From assembly GCF_002367995.1 (NCBI RefSeq), contig NZ_AP018207.1:6212646-6276645 (forward strand): DNA of 64,000 nt. The letters are read 5' to 3'. Shown here piece by piece: positions 45,310 through 54,568 of the stretch. Made by a program: the position numbers and the translations under genes. The number at the start of each line of letters is the position of its first letter. Position 1 is the stretch's first letter. The notes below the pieces were generated by a model. It saw only the letters and a list, made by a program, of their open reading frames with translations. It did no database searches and was not told the DNA's origin. This DNA comes from Calothrix brevissima NIES-22 (GTDB lineage Bacteria > Cyanobacteriota > Cyanobacteriia > Cyanobacteriales > Nostocaceae).

Positions 45310-45333
45310 AGAGGCACAATATATTGTGCCTCT
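45310..45333. repeat. perfect 24-nt palindrome
   Basis: The half AGAGGCACAATA followed by its reverse complement gives a perfect self-complementary 24-mer, 58 bases after the NDH-2 stop codon. It may act as a weak terminator or be a dispersed repeat (the motif 'TAGAGGCACAATA' type is frequent between cyanobacterial genes). No T-run of note follows. Confidence 0.85.
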
Positions 45334-45394
45334 TAATTGATGTATGTAATAATTCAATTTTTCGTAACTTGTGCAATAAGTCCTAAGGCATCAA

Positions 45395-45515
45395 GTAAAA
45401 ATAAGTAGTGCGAGCATCTTGCTCGCGCGGGCAAGACTTCGGCGTGAGCGCTCAGTCGAACGCTGCCCGCACTACAAAAATTAAATTGTTCAACTTATTT
45501 TTACACGACTCCTAA
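45395..45515. repeat. 121-bp dispersed palindromic repeat, copy 2 (inverted)
   Basis: This is the reverse-complement copy of 38524-38645, running from GTAAAAATAAG to CACGACTCCTAA with only a few differences. The region up to 45621 also contains CTAGCCC heptamers (about 45556-45580). No gene is found in the 370-bp gap. Confidence 0.92.
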
Positions 45516-45621
45516 ATGCGAAAAGCCCACAACCAAATATGAAAATCTCTCTCCCCTAGCCCCTAGCCCCTAGCCCCTAATTTCAAGCTAGCATTTAACT
45601 TAACTACTGTACTTGGGAATC

Positions 45622-47133
45622 ATGCGTCCGATTATTAAACTATTTGGGCAACTTTTTGCAGGGGCTTACCGACGCTTTACGCAAGCGTTGGATTATCCGG
45701 AGTTAACGCAGATATCTGTGCAGAGGGAAATTTGCGATCGCCTAATTAAAAGCGAATATGGTAAAACTTTAGGAATTAATTCTTTAGCAGATTGGCAAGC
45801 TGTACCTATAGTTGATTACGATAGACTACAACCCTGGATTTTAGGACAGGAAAAACGTCAACAAATTCCCCTCACCCCAGAACCGATTTTATTTTATGAA
45901 AAAACCTCTGGTAGTACTGGGGCGATAAAATGGATTCCTTATACTCAATCTTTACGGCGCTCGTTTAATCAGATGTTTTGTGTTTGGGCGCATGATTTAA
46001 TTGTACATGGCCCGAAATTTTCCACAGGTAAAATATACGCTTCTATCTCACCACAGCTAAATGTGGGTAATTCCCAATCTTTACAGGATGATTTAGATTA
46101 TTTAGATGGATGGTTGCGTTGGTTGCTACGTCCTTGGTTGGTAATGCCAAAAGGACTAAATCGCCTCCATAACATGCAAGAATTTAAACATCAGTTGGCT
46201 TTGGCTTTATTACAGGCAGAAAATTTAGAAATTATTTCGGTGTGGAGTCCGAGTTTTTTACAAGTACATTTAAATTATATTCAAGAAAATCGGGAGTTAT
46301 TGCACAGAGAATTACAAGGAATCATATCAGGCGATCGCTTGCAAATTCTCTTATCAGAAAATATTCCCTGGATGCAACTATGGGCAAATTTAAAGCTGAT
46401 TTCCTGCTGGGATAGCGCTAACGCCGCCGATCTAGCCAAGGGATTGCGATTGCAGTTTCCTGATGTATTGGTTCAGGGTAAGGGTTTACTCGCCACGGAA
46501 GCACCGATGACAATTCCCTTAATTGCTGCGGGAGGTTATGTTCCGGTGTTGGATGAAGTGTTTTTTGAGTTTGAGGATGATACTGGCTGTTTGCAGAGGT
46601 TACACGAACTGAGTATTGGTAAGGAATACGCGATTATATTATCTCAGAAAGGCGGTCTTTATCGTTATCGTCTAGGCGATCGCATCCGCGTGACTCACTA
46701 TTATCGTCAAACACCTTGTTTAGAATTTATCGGACGAAGTCAAGATATCAGCGATTTAGTAGGGGAAAAGTTACAAGCCAGCTTTGTACAGGATGCTTTA
46801 AATCGGCTGAACTTGCAAGGAACTCATTTTCAAAGTTTGGTTCCCGTTACCAACCCACCCCACTATATTCTGTTACTGGATTCAGCACAACAAACCCCGG
46901 AAAACATTGCCCAACAACTAGATCTGGCTTTAGCAGAGTCCTATCATTACAATTTAGCGCGATCGCTCGGTCAACTTGCACCACCAGAAGTATTAATTTC
47001 CGCGCAAATTCCTGAATTATTAACCTCAATTCGCTTACAAAAAGGTAGTGTTTGGGGAGGTATTAAGCACCCAATTTTAGCAACAACGGCTATGAGTCAG
47101 GAAATTTTATTAGCATTAAAATCTCTCAATTAA
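45622..47133 (+). CDS. GH3-family acyl-adenylating protein
   Basis: I chose ATG at 45622 (503 residues). The GH3 family belongs to the firefly-luciferase adenylation superfamily; plant members conjugate hormones to amino acids, whereas bacterial substrates are largely unknown. Visible motifs are the P-loop-like YEKTSGSTGAIKWIPYT (about 94-110), a middle segment LLATEAPMTIPL and the motif YRYRLGDRIRV with the conserved Tyr/Asp. GRSQDISDLVGEKL fits the start of the C-terminal domain. No neighbours suggest a pathway. Confidence 0.88.
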   Translation: MRPIIKLFGQLFAGAYRRFTQALDYPELTQISVQREICDRLIKSEYGKTLGINSLADWQAVPIVDYDRLQPWILGQEKRQQIPLTPEPILFYEKTSGSTGAIKWIPYTQSLRRSFNQMFCVWAHDLIVHGPKFSTGKIYASISPQLNVGNSQSLQDDLDYLDGWLRWLLRPWLVMPKGLNRLHNMQEFKHQLALALLQAENLEIISVWSPSFLQVHLNYIQENRELLHRELQGIISGDRLQILLSENIPWMQLWANLKLISCWDSANAADLAKGLRLQFPDVLVQGKGLLATEAPMTIPLIAAGGYVPVLDEVFFEFEDDTGCLQRLHELSIGKEYAIILSQKGGLYRYRLGDRIRVTHYYRQTPCLEFIGRSQDISDLVGEKLQASFVQDALNRLNLQGTHFQSLVPVTNPPHYILLLDSAQQTPENIAQQLDLALAESYHYNLARSLGQLAPPEVLISAQIPELLTSIRLQKGSVWGGIKHPILATTAMSQEILLALKSLN

Positions 47134-47615
47134 AATATTTATCAATAGCATTTATTTATCTATTGATTGGATATTTCCATAAAGATTATTAGTATTTAAA
47201 ATACTCTGAAAAAATCAAAATTTAACATAAACTTAGGGGCACAAAATTATGGTGTCTGGATGAATAGACTTCTTGCATAAATATTTTGGCGTTGTTGATT
47301 AATTATTTAAAAAGCTCACGCATAGACGCCTTTGCGGCTACCCGCAGGGTAGCCGCAAAGGCGCAAAGGCACTTTCAGAGGGTTTTTCGGTTGCTGAGAG
47401 AATGGCTAATAAACTATTCACACATTTATTGGTTATATCTCGATTAGCGTCAGCCTTTTATAAAATCTAGATGAATTATCTATGAATTTTACATTTAACT
47501 ACTTTATACATATATAAAATCGCGGTAAATTTTTACTTGTTCTCTCTGATATTCAGAGTTTTTGCGCAAAAAATCAGTAAAAATACTTCTAGCTAAGTTT
47601 TAAGTGTAAATAATA
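47134..47615. other. 482-bp gap with a strong hairpin
   Basis: A perfect 16-bp stem (47328-47343 with 47347-47362) around a 3-base loop has the core GCCTTTGCGGCTACCC; this is a known type of cyanobacterial dispersed repeat. The rest is AT-rich and contains no gene. The promoter of the following gene is expected in 47450-47600, but no elements are assigned. Confidence 0.65.
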
Positions 47616-50045
47616 ATGGCAACCTCACAATATTTTCGCATTGAAGAATTTCCCAATTCGATTAACACAGTGTTTGATAGTAAGTTTAATCGTTGGCTCG
47701 CTTTAGAAAATTCCTCTGTGCTGGTTGAGGTGAAAACTAAAAATGGCTCACTAGACCTGACCACCCTCAAGCGAACTAATATTTCTCAACTGGGGTTAAA
47801 AAATCCCTATGGAATGGCTATCCATCCAATTACAGGGAGCCTAGTAATTTTGGATCGGACTACTCAACCGCAGATTTATCAGATTCAACCAGACTCTCAA
47901 GGTAATTTCTCCAATACCTCAACTACTCCTATCACTCTCCCAGCAAATTTACCAGATTTGAGTGGAATTAAGGTAAATTCTGCCAATGGTAACTTTGTGG
48001 TAGATAGCGCTACCCGTCAAATCCAATATGAATTTACCCGTGCAGGTAAAATTGCGGTTGAGCGGGATTTATCTGGATCGGGACTAAACAATCAACAAAC
48101 ACTGCTTACTAATAACACCGCTATTAGCACCTTTAGCGCCAACACTACAGATGCATCTTTGATGACAGCGCAGACAGTGCAGACAACATCTATTCCCAAC
48201 CCAATATTAGTACAAACTATCTACACCTCTGTATTTGCCCCTCCTAGCCCCGATCCATCAGGGATTGTTTATATCAGTCATTTAAATTCCCTATTGGTTT
48301 CTGATGGTGAAGTAGATGAAATGCCGCTTATTTTCAACGGGAAGAATATGTTCCAAGTCAGCTTGACTGGAATTTTACAACGGGCTTTAAGTACTATGGA
48401 CTATTCCAACGAGCCAACAGGGATAGCATATAACCCCGCAAATCGCTTCCTTTACATTGCGGATGATAACAAGAAACGGGTTTTTCAAATTAATCCTGGA
48501 TCTGATGGTACTTACAACACATCAGATGATTTGGTGAGTTCTTTTGCGACTTTTGTTCAAAACGATAAAGAATTGACTAGTTACGATCCTGAAGATCTAG
48601 CCTATTCAACAACTTCAGGTACTTTATTTATCGTTGGTGGAGCCGATGACACCGTTTATCAATTCACCACCAGTGGCACCGTTATTAGCAGATTTAGTAC
48701 TATTAGTTTCGGGCTTCACGATCCGGAGGGGATTGCCATCGATCCTAATAGTGGGAACCTGTTTTTGGTAGGTTTCCCAGCTAACTTAGTGTTTGAAGTC
48801 TCAACTACTGGTCAACTTGTCCGCACCTACGATATTTCTGCGGCGAACGCACTCAAACCCGCAGGACTCACCTTTGCACCCAGTAGCCAAAATCCTTATC
48901 AGTTAAGCCTCTACATAGTAGATCGCGCTGTTGATAACGATACCGATCCTAATGAAAATGACGGTAAAATCTACGAATTTGCTCTCGGTACTTCCGTACC
49001 CAATCAAGCACCAGCTGTCACTGCCGGTCAAAACCAAGTAGTGTTATACAGAGCTAACCTTGATGGTGCTGTTGCTGATGATGGCTTACCTCAAGGGAGA
49101 ACTGTAACCACTACATGGAGTTTAATTAATGGGCCTAGTGAAGTAATTTTTGACGATCCATCAGTAGAAGATACAGGTGTGAGCTTCTCTACTCCGGGAA
49201 CCTACACTTTACAATTAAGTGCCAGTGATGGGCAATTAACAGGAAGCAGCCAGACAACTATCCAAGTCTTAGATCCTACAACCACAACCTTTGTCAGCTT
49301 TAGCGGTAGCAGTACTATTGGCGGAGTCAGTTTTAATCGGCAAGACATTCTCGCACAAGACCAGTCTACAGGTAACTGGTATATGTATTTTGATGGCTCT
49401 GATATGGGCTTGGGTACCTCCTCTCTGCGAGATTTTCACATTAATGCAGATGGCTCAATTTTATTTGCTTTAAATAACCCGACTATCTTACCTGGGCAAC
49501 TAGCTGTAGATGATTCGGATATAGTCAAGTTTACGCCTACGACTACGGGTGACTTTACCAGTGGCACATTAGAAATGTATTTTGATGGCTCGGATGTCGG
49601 ATTAACCACCGATGCTGAAGAGTTGGATGTTATTGCTATCGATCGAGATGGTAATTTGGTCATTAGCACCAGGGGTTCTTTTAGCGTTCCTGGAGTATCT
49701 GGTTTAGATGAAGACCTAATCAAATTCACTGCTACTAGTTTAGGTCAAAAGACAGCTGGTACTTGGACAATGTTGTTTGATGGATCTGATGTTGGTCTGA
49801 CTGATACTACCGAAGATGTGGTTGGTGCTTGGTTTGACCCTAATAGTAACAAGATTTTCTTAACTACCGAGGGTAATTTTAGAGTTAATGGTGCTAGTGG
49901 TGTTGGTTCTGATATCTTTGTATTTAACCCAACTTCACTTGGTAATAATACCAGTGGTAGTTTCACTCCCTACTGGAATGGATTGAACAATGGAATACCA
50001 GCAGGAATAGCTGTTGAGGGTATTGCTATTGCTCCTATTTTTTAG
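47616..50045 (+). CDS. large beta-propeller and PKD-like protein, probably cell-surface or secreted
   Basis: The 809 residues form an N-terminal propeller with NHL/SdiA-regulated-type repeats (about 10-460; NPANRFLYIADDNKKRVFQI and DPEGIAIDPNSGNLFLVG), a PKD/Ig-like domain (about 465-555; TVTTTWSLINGPSEVIFDD, GTYTLQLSASDG) and a C-terminal region of three 65-residue repeats around YFDGSDVGL (about 580-800). No ordinary signal peptide is present; the MATSQYFRIEEF start and Asp/Asn/Thr-rich composition suggest calcium-binding surface proteins exported by type I secretion, but no RTX nonapeptides are seen. Export is therefore inferred. Confidence 0.7.
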   Translation: MATSQYFRIEEFPNSINTVFDSKFNRWLALENSSVLVEVKTKNGSLDLTTLKRTNISQLGLKNPYGMAIHPITGSLVILDRTTQPQIYQIQPDSQGNFSNTSTTPITLPANLPDLSGIKVNSANGNFVVDSATRQIQYEFTRAGKIAVERDLSGSGLNNQQTLLTNNTAISTFSANTTDASLMTAQTVQTTSIPNPILVQTIYTSVFAPPSPDPSGIVYISHLNSLLVSDGEVDEMPLIFNGKNMFQVSLTGILQRALSTMDYSNEPTGIAYNPANRFLYIADDNKKRVFQINPGSDGTYNTSDDLVSSFATFVQNDKELTSYDPEDLAYSTTSGTLFIVGGADDTVYQFTTSGTVISRFSTISFGLHDPEGIAIDPNSGNLFLVGFPANLVFEVSTTGQLVRTYDISAANALKPAGLTFAPSSQNPYQLSLYIVDRAVDNDTDPNENDGKIYEFALGTSVPNQAPAVTAGQNQVVLYRANLDGAVADDGLPQGRTVTTTWSLINGPSEVIFDDPSVEDTGVSFSTPGTYTLQLSASDGQLTGSSQTTIQVLDPTTTTFVSFSGSSTIGGVSFNRQDILAQDQSTGNWYMYFDGSDMGLGTSSLRDFHINADGSILFALNNPTILPGQLAVDDSDIVKFTPTTTGDFTSGTLEMYFDGSDVGLTTDAEELDVIAIDRDGNLVISTRGSFSVPGVSGLDEDLIKFTATSLGQKTAGTWTMLFDGSDVGLTDTTEDVVGAWFDPNSNKIFLTTEGNFRVNGASGVGSDIFVFNPTSLGNNTSGSFTPYWNGLNNGIPAGIAVEGIAIAPIF

Positions 50046-50206
50046 TCAATGGTCAATGGTCAATGGTCAATAGTCAAACTACAACTGACAACTGACAACT
50101 AACAACTGACAACTGACAACTGACAACTAACAACTAACAACTGACAACTAACAACTAACAACTAACAACTGACAACTGACAACTGACAACTGACAACTGA
50201 CTAATA
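50046..50206. repeat. heptamer arrays CAATGGT and GACAACT/AACAACT
   Basis: The whole gap between the propeller gene and the cysteine desulfurase is made of heptamers: about four CAATGGT units followed by about 18 GACAACT or AACAACT units. The family is the same as at 7975 and 35121. Confidence 0.95.
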
Positions 50207-51349
50207 TTACAATCTATGCAATATCTGTTTCAAAACCATTGCTGTCCAATCTACATCAGCTGTGGTGGTTTCCCTTCCTAATGTTAGGCGAATTCCACCT
50301 AAGGCGGCTGGTTCTGAATAACCCATCGCTAATAAGATGGGGCTAGGGCTGAGTTTACCACTGTGACAGGCTGCACCTGCACTGATAGCAATACCGGCTA
50401 GGTTCATTTGTCGGACAATGGTTTTACCGCTAAGTTTTTTGCTATTGGCAGATTCTAGGCAAAAACTGACATGATGGGGTAGGCGGTGTTCTAAATCGCC
50501 GGTGGGAATTAAACCAGGTACATCTACTAACTGAGCAAATAAGCGATCGCGTAAATTAATTAAACGGGGTGTTTCTCTAGATATTTCTTGAGCTGCTAGT
50601 TCAGCTGCGACACCAAAACCAGCAATAATCGCTGTAGCTTGAGTCCCGGAACGTAGCCCCATTTCTTGTCCACCACCAGCAAATAGGGGTACTAACTCTA
50701 CACCCGGACGGACATACAGCGCCCCTGCACCTTGCGGCCCATATATTTTATGACTAGATATACTCAGTAAATCTACGTTTAAATTTTCTACATCAATGGG
50801 TATACGACCCACTGCTTGCACTGCATCGGTATGGAATAATACTCTATGTTGATGGGAAATATCTGCTAATTTGGCGATCGCTTGTACAGTTCCAACTTCA
50901 CTTTGACCGTAAATTACAGACACCAACACTGTATTATCTCGCAAAGCGGCTGCTAAATCTGCGGGGTTGACTCTTCCTTTTGCATCTACCGCCAAACGTG
51001 TTACTTCCCAACCCCACCTTTCCAGCAAGCGCGCCGATTCAGAAATTGCGGCATGTTCCACAGTAGAAATAATCATATGTTGGGGAGCATGATATAACCG
51101 AGCCACGCCCATAATTGCCAAATTATCTGCTTCTGTACCACCAGAGGTAAAGATAATTGACTCCACACTAGAAGCGTTAATTAATCCCGCAACTTGAATT
51201 CTGGCGGTTTCTAAAACTGTTGCAGCCCGTTGTCCCCACTCATGTAAACTAGAAGGATTGCCCCATTGTTGAGCAAAAACTGCTTGCATAGCTGCGATCG
51301 CTTCTGGGCGGGTAGGAGTTGTAGCACTGTAATCTAGATATATTTGCAT
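50207..51349 (-). CDS. cysteine desulfurase (NifS/IscS family)
   Basis: I chose ATG at 51349 (380 residues, MQIYLDYSATTPTRPEA). The PLP enzyme removes sulfur from cysteine for Fe-S clusters and thio-cofactors. Motifs are FTSGGTEADNLAI, VEHAAI, DAVQAVG, the PLP lysine in SISSHKIYGPQGAGALYVR, and the catalytic cysteine in SAGAACHSG. The loop SGAACHSGKLSPSPIL is like that of NifS/IscS class I enzymes. No isc, suf or nif gene is adjacent, so this is likely a housekeeping paralogue. Confidence 0.95.
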   Translation of the reverse strand: MQIYLDYSATTPTRPEAIAAMQAVFAQQWGNPSSLHEWGQRAATVLETARIQVAGLINASSVESIIFTSGGTEADNLAIMGVARLYHAPQHMIISTVEHAAISESARLLERWGWEVTRLAVDAKGRVNPADLAAALRDNTVLVSVIYGQSEVGTVQAIAKLADISHQHRVLFHTDAVQAVGRIPIDVENLNVDLLSISSHKIYGPQGAGALYVRPGVELVPLFAGGGQEMGLRSGTQATAIIAGFGVAAELAAQEISRETPRLINLRDRLFAQLVDVPGLIPTGDLEHRLPHHVSFCLESANSKKLSGKTIVRQMNLAGIAISAGAACHSGKLSPSPILLAMGYSEPAALGGIRLTLGRETTTADVDWTAMVLKQILHRL

Positions 51350-51550
51350 ATCACCAATCAATGAGTGAAGACATAAGCTTCCTGTGGGCTATCTATATTT
51401 TCAGGATAATTGAAACTTTGAGGAATTTTATAACCCTTCATAGGTGGATTGTTGACCTTGTTTGTCAAGGTATTTTTCTCCTTATTGCAGCATACTTAAG
51501 TTTGGGAATAATATATCTGTCAACTCTCAATCAACTTTAAGCAGATTCCA

Positions 51551-53179
51551 GTGCAAATTCCTTCTAGTCTCAAGTATTATTTTACATTTTTTCTCATCTT
51601 TACCATTACCGCTTGCGAACGAGTCCAATCATACAATAAACTTCCCGAACCTCTACCACAAGATCCATTTGTTCAAGTTTACTTTAACAATTCCCAGTCC
51701 TCGGAATTTTCCGAACCTTATCGTCAGCAGACTCGACTAGGAGATAATTTAGAACAACAAATAGTCAATGCTATTTCCCAAGCGAAATCTACAGTAGATG
51801 TAGCAGTTCAAGAATTACGTTTACCCAAAATAGCCCAAGCATTAGCAACCAGACAAAAAGCCGGAGTTAAAGTCAGATTAATTTTAGAAAATACCTACAG
51901 TCGTGCTTGGAGTAGTTTCACACCAGAAGAAATCAGCAAATTAGAAAAACGAGAACAGGAACGCTATCAAGAATTTCGTAAATTTATCGACATTAACCAA
52001 GACAACCAACTCAGCGCTGAAGAAATTAATCAAAGAGACGCTTTAGCGATGATTCAAAATGCTCAAGTTCCTTGGCTAGACGATAGTGCAGATGGTTCTG
52101 CTGGTAGCAGTTTAATGCATCACAAATTTGTGGTTGTCGATAATAAAATTGTCATTGTTACTTCGGCTAACTTCACCCTAAGTGATGTTTTTGGCGATTT
52201 TAGTAATTCTAGTAGTTTAGGAAACGCTAATAATTTTTTACAAATAGAAAGTCCAGAATTAGCTAACTTATTTACAGAAGAGTTTAACATCATGTGGGGT
52301 GATGGGCCAGGCGGCAAACCAGATAGTATTTTTGGTGTGAAGAAACCGATACGTTTACCAAAAACTATCACATTAGGAGACACAAAAATTACCGTTCAAT
52401 TTTCACCCACTTCTGCAACTCAACCTTGGCTCAATAGTACTAATGGTTTAATCGCTAAAGCTTTAGAATCAGCCACTAAGTCAGTTGATATGGCATTATT
52501 TGTATTTTCCGATCAACGACTGGCAAATATTCTCGAAACTCGTCACCAACAAAATGTACAAATCCGCGCTTTGATTGAACCACAATTCGCATTTCGTTCT
52601 TACAGCGAAGCCTTAGATATGATGGGATTTGCTTTGAGTGAAGAATGTAAATATGAAGTAGATAATAAACCTTGGCAGAACCCAATTACTAGCGTTGGCG
52701 TTCCTATATTACCTAAAGGAGATTTACTTCATCATAAATTTGCAGTGGTTGATGAAAAAACTGTAATTACAGGTTCTCATAATTGGTCTGAAGCAGCTAA
52801 TAATGGTAATGACGAAACCCTATTAGTGATTGAAAATCCTACAATTGCAGCCCATTATGTCCGCGAATTTAACCGTCTTTATGGTACTGTCAGGCTGGGG
52901 TTACCAACTGCAACTCAACAGAAAATTGCCAGTGAAGTTAAACAATGTCAGCAAATACAAAGCCCTACATCAATTCTGCAGCAAACACCAACAAAATTAA
53001 ACATCAATACAGCAAGTGTAGAAGAATTAGCAACCCTTCCTGGTGTAGGTAAAAAGTTAGCACAGCGCATTGTTATTACCCGTCAACAGCATAAGTTTAA
53101 CTCTTTGCAGGATTTAGAAAAAGTTCCTGGTATTAGTAATAAGATGATTAACAAATGGCAAGATACGATAACTTTTTAG
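51551..53179 (+). CDS. phospholipase D-like lipoprotein with EF-hand and helix-hairpin-helix domain
   Basis: The 542-residue protein starts at GTG, with a lipoprotein signal peptide (hydrophobic 9-20, ITAC with Cys near 21). Two PLD catalytic motifs follow: H190-x-K192-x4-D197 and H394-x-K396-x4-D401, each with an Asn-containing partner (TSANF, GSHNW). Between the first strands is a 12-residue EF-hand loop at 147-158 (D-N-D-Q-S-E ligands in DINQDNQLSAEE). Residues about 485-542 form a ComEA-like helix-hairpin-helix (LNINTASVEELATLPGVGKK), which usually binds DNA. Possibly an extracytoplasmic nuclease or phospholipase with calcium dependence; that is inference. Confidence 0.85.
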   Translation: MQIPSSLKYYFTFFLIFTITACERVQSYNKLPEPLPQDPFVQVYFNNSQSSEFSEPYRQQTRLGDNLEQQIVNAISQAKSTVDVAVQELRLPKIAQALATRQKAGVKVRLILENTYSRAWSSFTPEEISKLEKREQERYQEFRKFIDINQDNQLSAEEINQRDALAMIQNAQVPWLDDSADGSAGSSLMHHKFVVVDNKIVIVTSANFTLSDVFGDFSNSSSLGNANNFLQIESPELANLFTEEFNIMWGDGPGGKPDSIFGVKKPIRLPKTITLGDTKITVQFSPTSATQPWLNSTNGLIAKALESATKSVDMALFVFSDQRLANILETRHQQNVQIRALIEPQFAFRSYSEALDMMGFALSEECKYEVDNKPWQNPITSVGVPILPKGDLLHHKFAVVDEKTVITGSHNWSEAANNGNDETLLVIENPTIAAHYVREFNRLYGTVRLGLPTATQQKIASEVKQCQQIQSPTSILQQTPTKLNINTASVEELATLPGVGKKLAQRIVITRQQHKFNSLQDLEKVPGISNKMINKWQDTITF

Positions 53180-53347
53180 CAGTCTGCTAAATTCTGGATA
53201 TAGGAGAAAATTCTCACCCTACAAATACCTCTTATTATTTTTGGTAACTCAGCCTAAAGTAGGGTATTTGTCTATCTCTACTTACAGAGGAAATATATTT
53301 TACCGTTTTTTAGCATGAACCTATGTTGAGATAATCGGAGTAAGTTT

Positions 53348-53593
53348 ATGCCTTATAAGCAGATAGACGAAATACCTGAGGATATTAGACAACAGTTACC
53401 CTAACACGCCCAACAAATTTTCTTTGCCGCATTCAATGCATCTCAAGACAATGGTATGAGTGAACAAGGTGCGCGTGATGTAGCTTGGAATAGCGTGAGA
53501 AATGAGTATGAGCGGGGTAATGGAGGAAAATGGCAGAGAAAACCCGAAGATCCACCAATACATAATAAAGCGATTACTACCGGGGGTAATTAA
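53348..53593 (+). pseudogene. chaB-like gene broken by an early stop codon
   Basis: Translation from ATG at 53348, after a good GGAG, gives MPYKQIDEIPEDIRQQLP and then TAA at 53402-53404. The same frame continues without a break through HAQQIFFAAFNASQDNG, GARDVAWNSVRNEYERG and ends GGN at 53593. This is the ChaB family (about 60-80 residues; originally named beside the cation antiporter ChaA). Restoring AAA (Lys) for TAA would give an 81-residue protein. A single-base change is enough to explain it; sequencing error or a very recent mutation are both possible. Confidence 0.85.
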
Positions 53594-53776
53594 TTACTTT
53601 TAGCTCTATTTTCAGCAATCAACTGAATTATATAGAGCCGATTTTCGCTACATAAAGTACAAGCTTAGGGGGACAAAAATCTTTGTACCCCTACAAGTAT
53701 CTAAGTAAGTTGGCAATTGCACCAATCTATGTTACGCAATGTAAACATGCTTGAAACCCTTACCAATGACAAAGCG

Positions 53777-53814
53777 CAAAGTCTGATCGGAGGTTTCCTC
53801 CGATCAGAACTTTG
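53777..53814. repeat. strong hairpin in the chaB-response regulator gap
   Basis: Seventeen bases (53777-53793, core CTGATCGGAGG) pair with 53797-53814 around TTT, with one bulged base. A short run of GACAAAT heptamers follows (about 53820-53845). It lies beyond the 3' end of the minus-strand response regulator gene, but without a T-run. Confidence 0.75.
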
Positions 53815-53888
53815 TAAGAATGACAAATGACAAATGACAAATGACAAACCTCGCCAGTTGTCTTTAATTGCGCCGATCTACTTATAAC

Positions 53889-54281
53889 TCACTCATTGGT
53901 AACAGATAAACCCAATACGTCGCGACAAATATTGAGAACATTTTTGGCGCGGAATGGCTTAGTTAAATATAAATCTGCACCAACATCGGTACCTTGACGT
54001 TTATCCATTTCCTGACCATTAGCTGTCAACATAATTATATAGATATCTGGGATTTTTAGTTCATTTTTTACTGTATTACAAACTTCCAGTCCGCTCATTT
54101 TTGGCATAATAACATCGAGAAAAACCAGCTTAGGATTTTCAGATGTAATAATGTCTAAGGCTTCAGTGCCATTTTTCGCTGTTAATATTTCTACTGCTTC
54201 ATTTTCTAAAATCTCCAATGCTTCTTCGAGTAGTAAACGCACGCTGATTTCATCATCGACAATTAATATTTTATTTTTCAT
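53889..54281 (-). CDS. CheY-like single-domain response regulator
   Basis: A stand-alone receiver domain of 130 residues has the acidic pair VDDE (about 8-11), the phospho-acceptor in LVFLDVIMPKMSG, the conserved Thr in MLTANG and Lys in LTKPFRAKNV. There is no output domain. It lies 287 bp downstream of a histidine kinase gene on the same strand, and probably receives phosphate from it or from another kinase; partners are inferred from position only. Confidence 0.92.
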   Translation of the reverse strand: MKNKILIVDDEISVRLLLEEALEILENEAVEILTAKNGTEALDIITSENPKLVFLDVIMPKMSGLEVCNTVKNELKIPDIYIIMLTANGQEMDKRQGTDVGADLYLTKPFRAKNVLNICRDVLGLSVTNE

Positions 54282-54568
54282 ATGAATTCATAATTCTCCT
54301 ACAGGGATCGCGGGATCGTGAAAATGGTTGGCATCAAATAAGGTAACTTATCCATGCATAAAACTCGATGATTTTTTTAGGGAATCTTTGAGAAATTATT
54401 AATTATCAGATGTGGCAATAATATTCTATCCTTGTGTCTATAATATGTCCGTCAGTATTTTTAAGGTTGAAGAATTTTGATATATCATTAAATGACTCGT
54501 GAGAACTATGAACGCAAACAGAAATTTTTGTAAAATTTACAAAAAGCTAATGAAGAAAAATGAATTTT

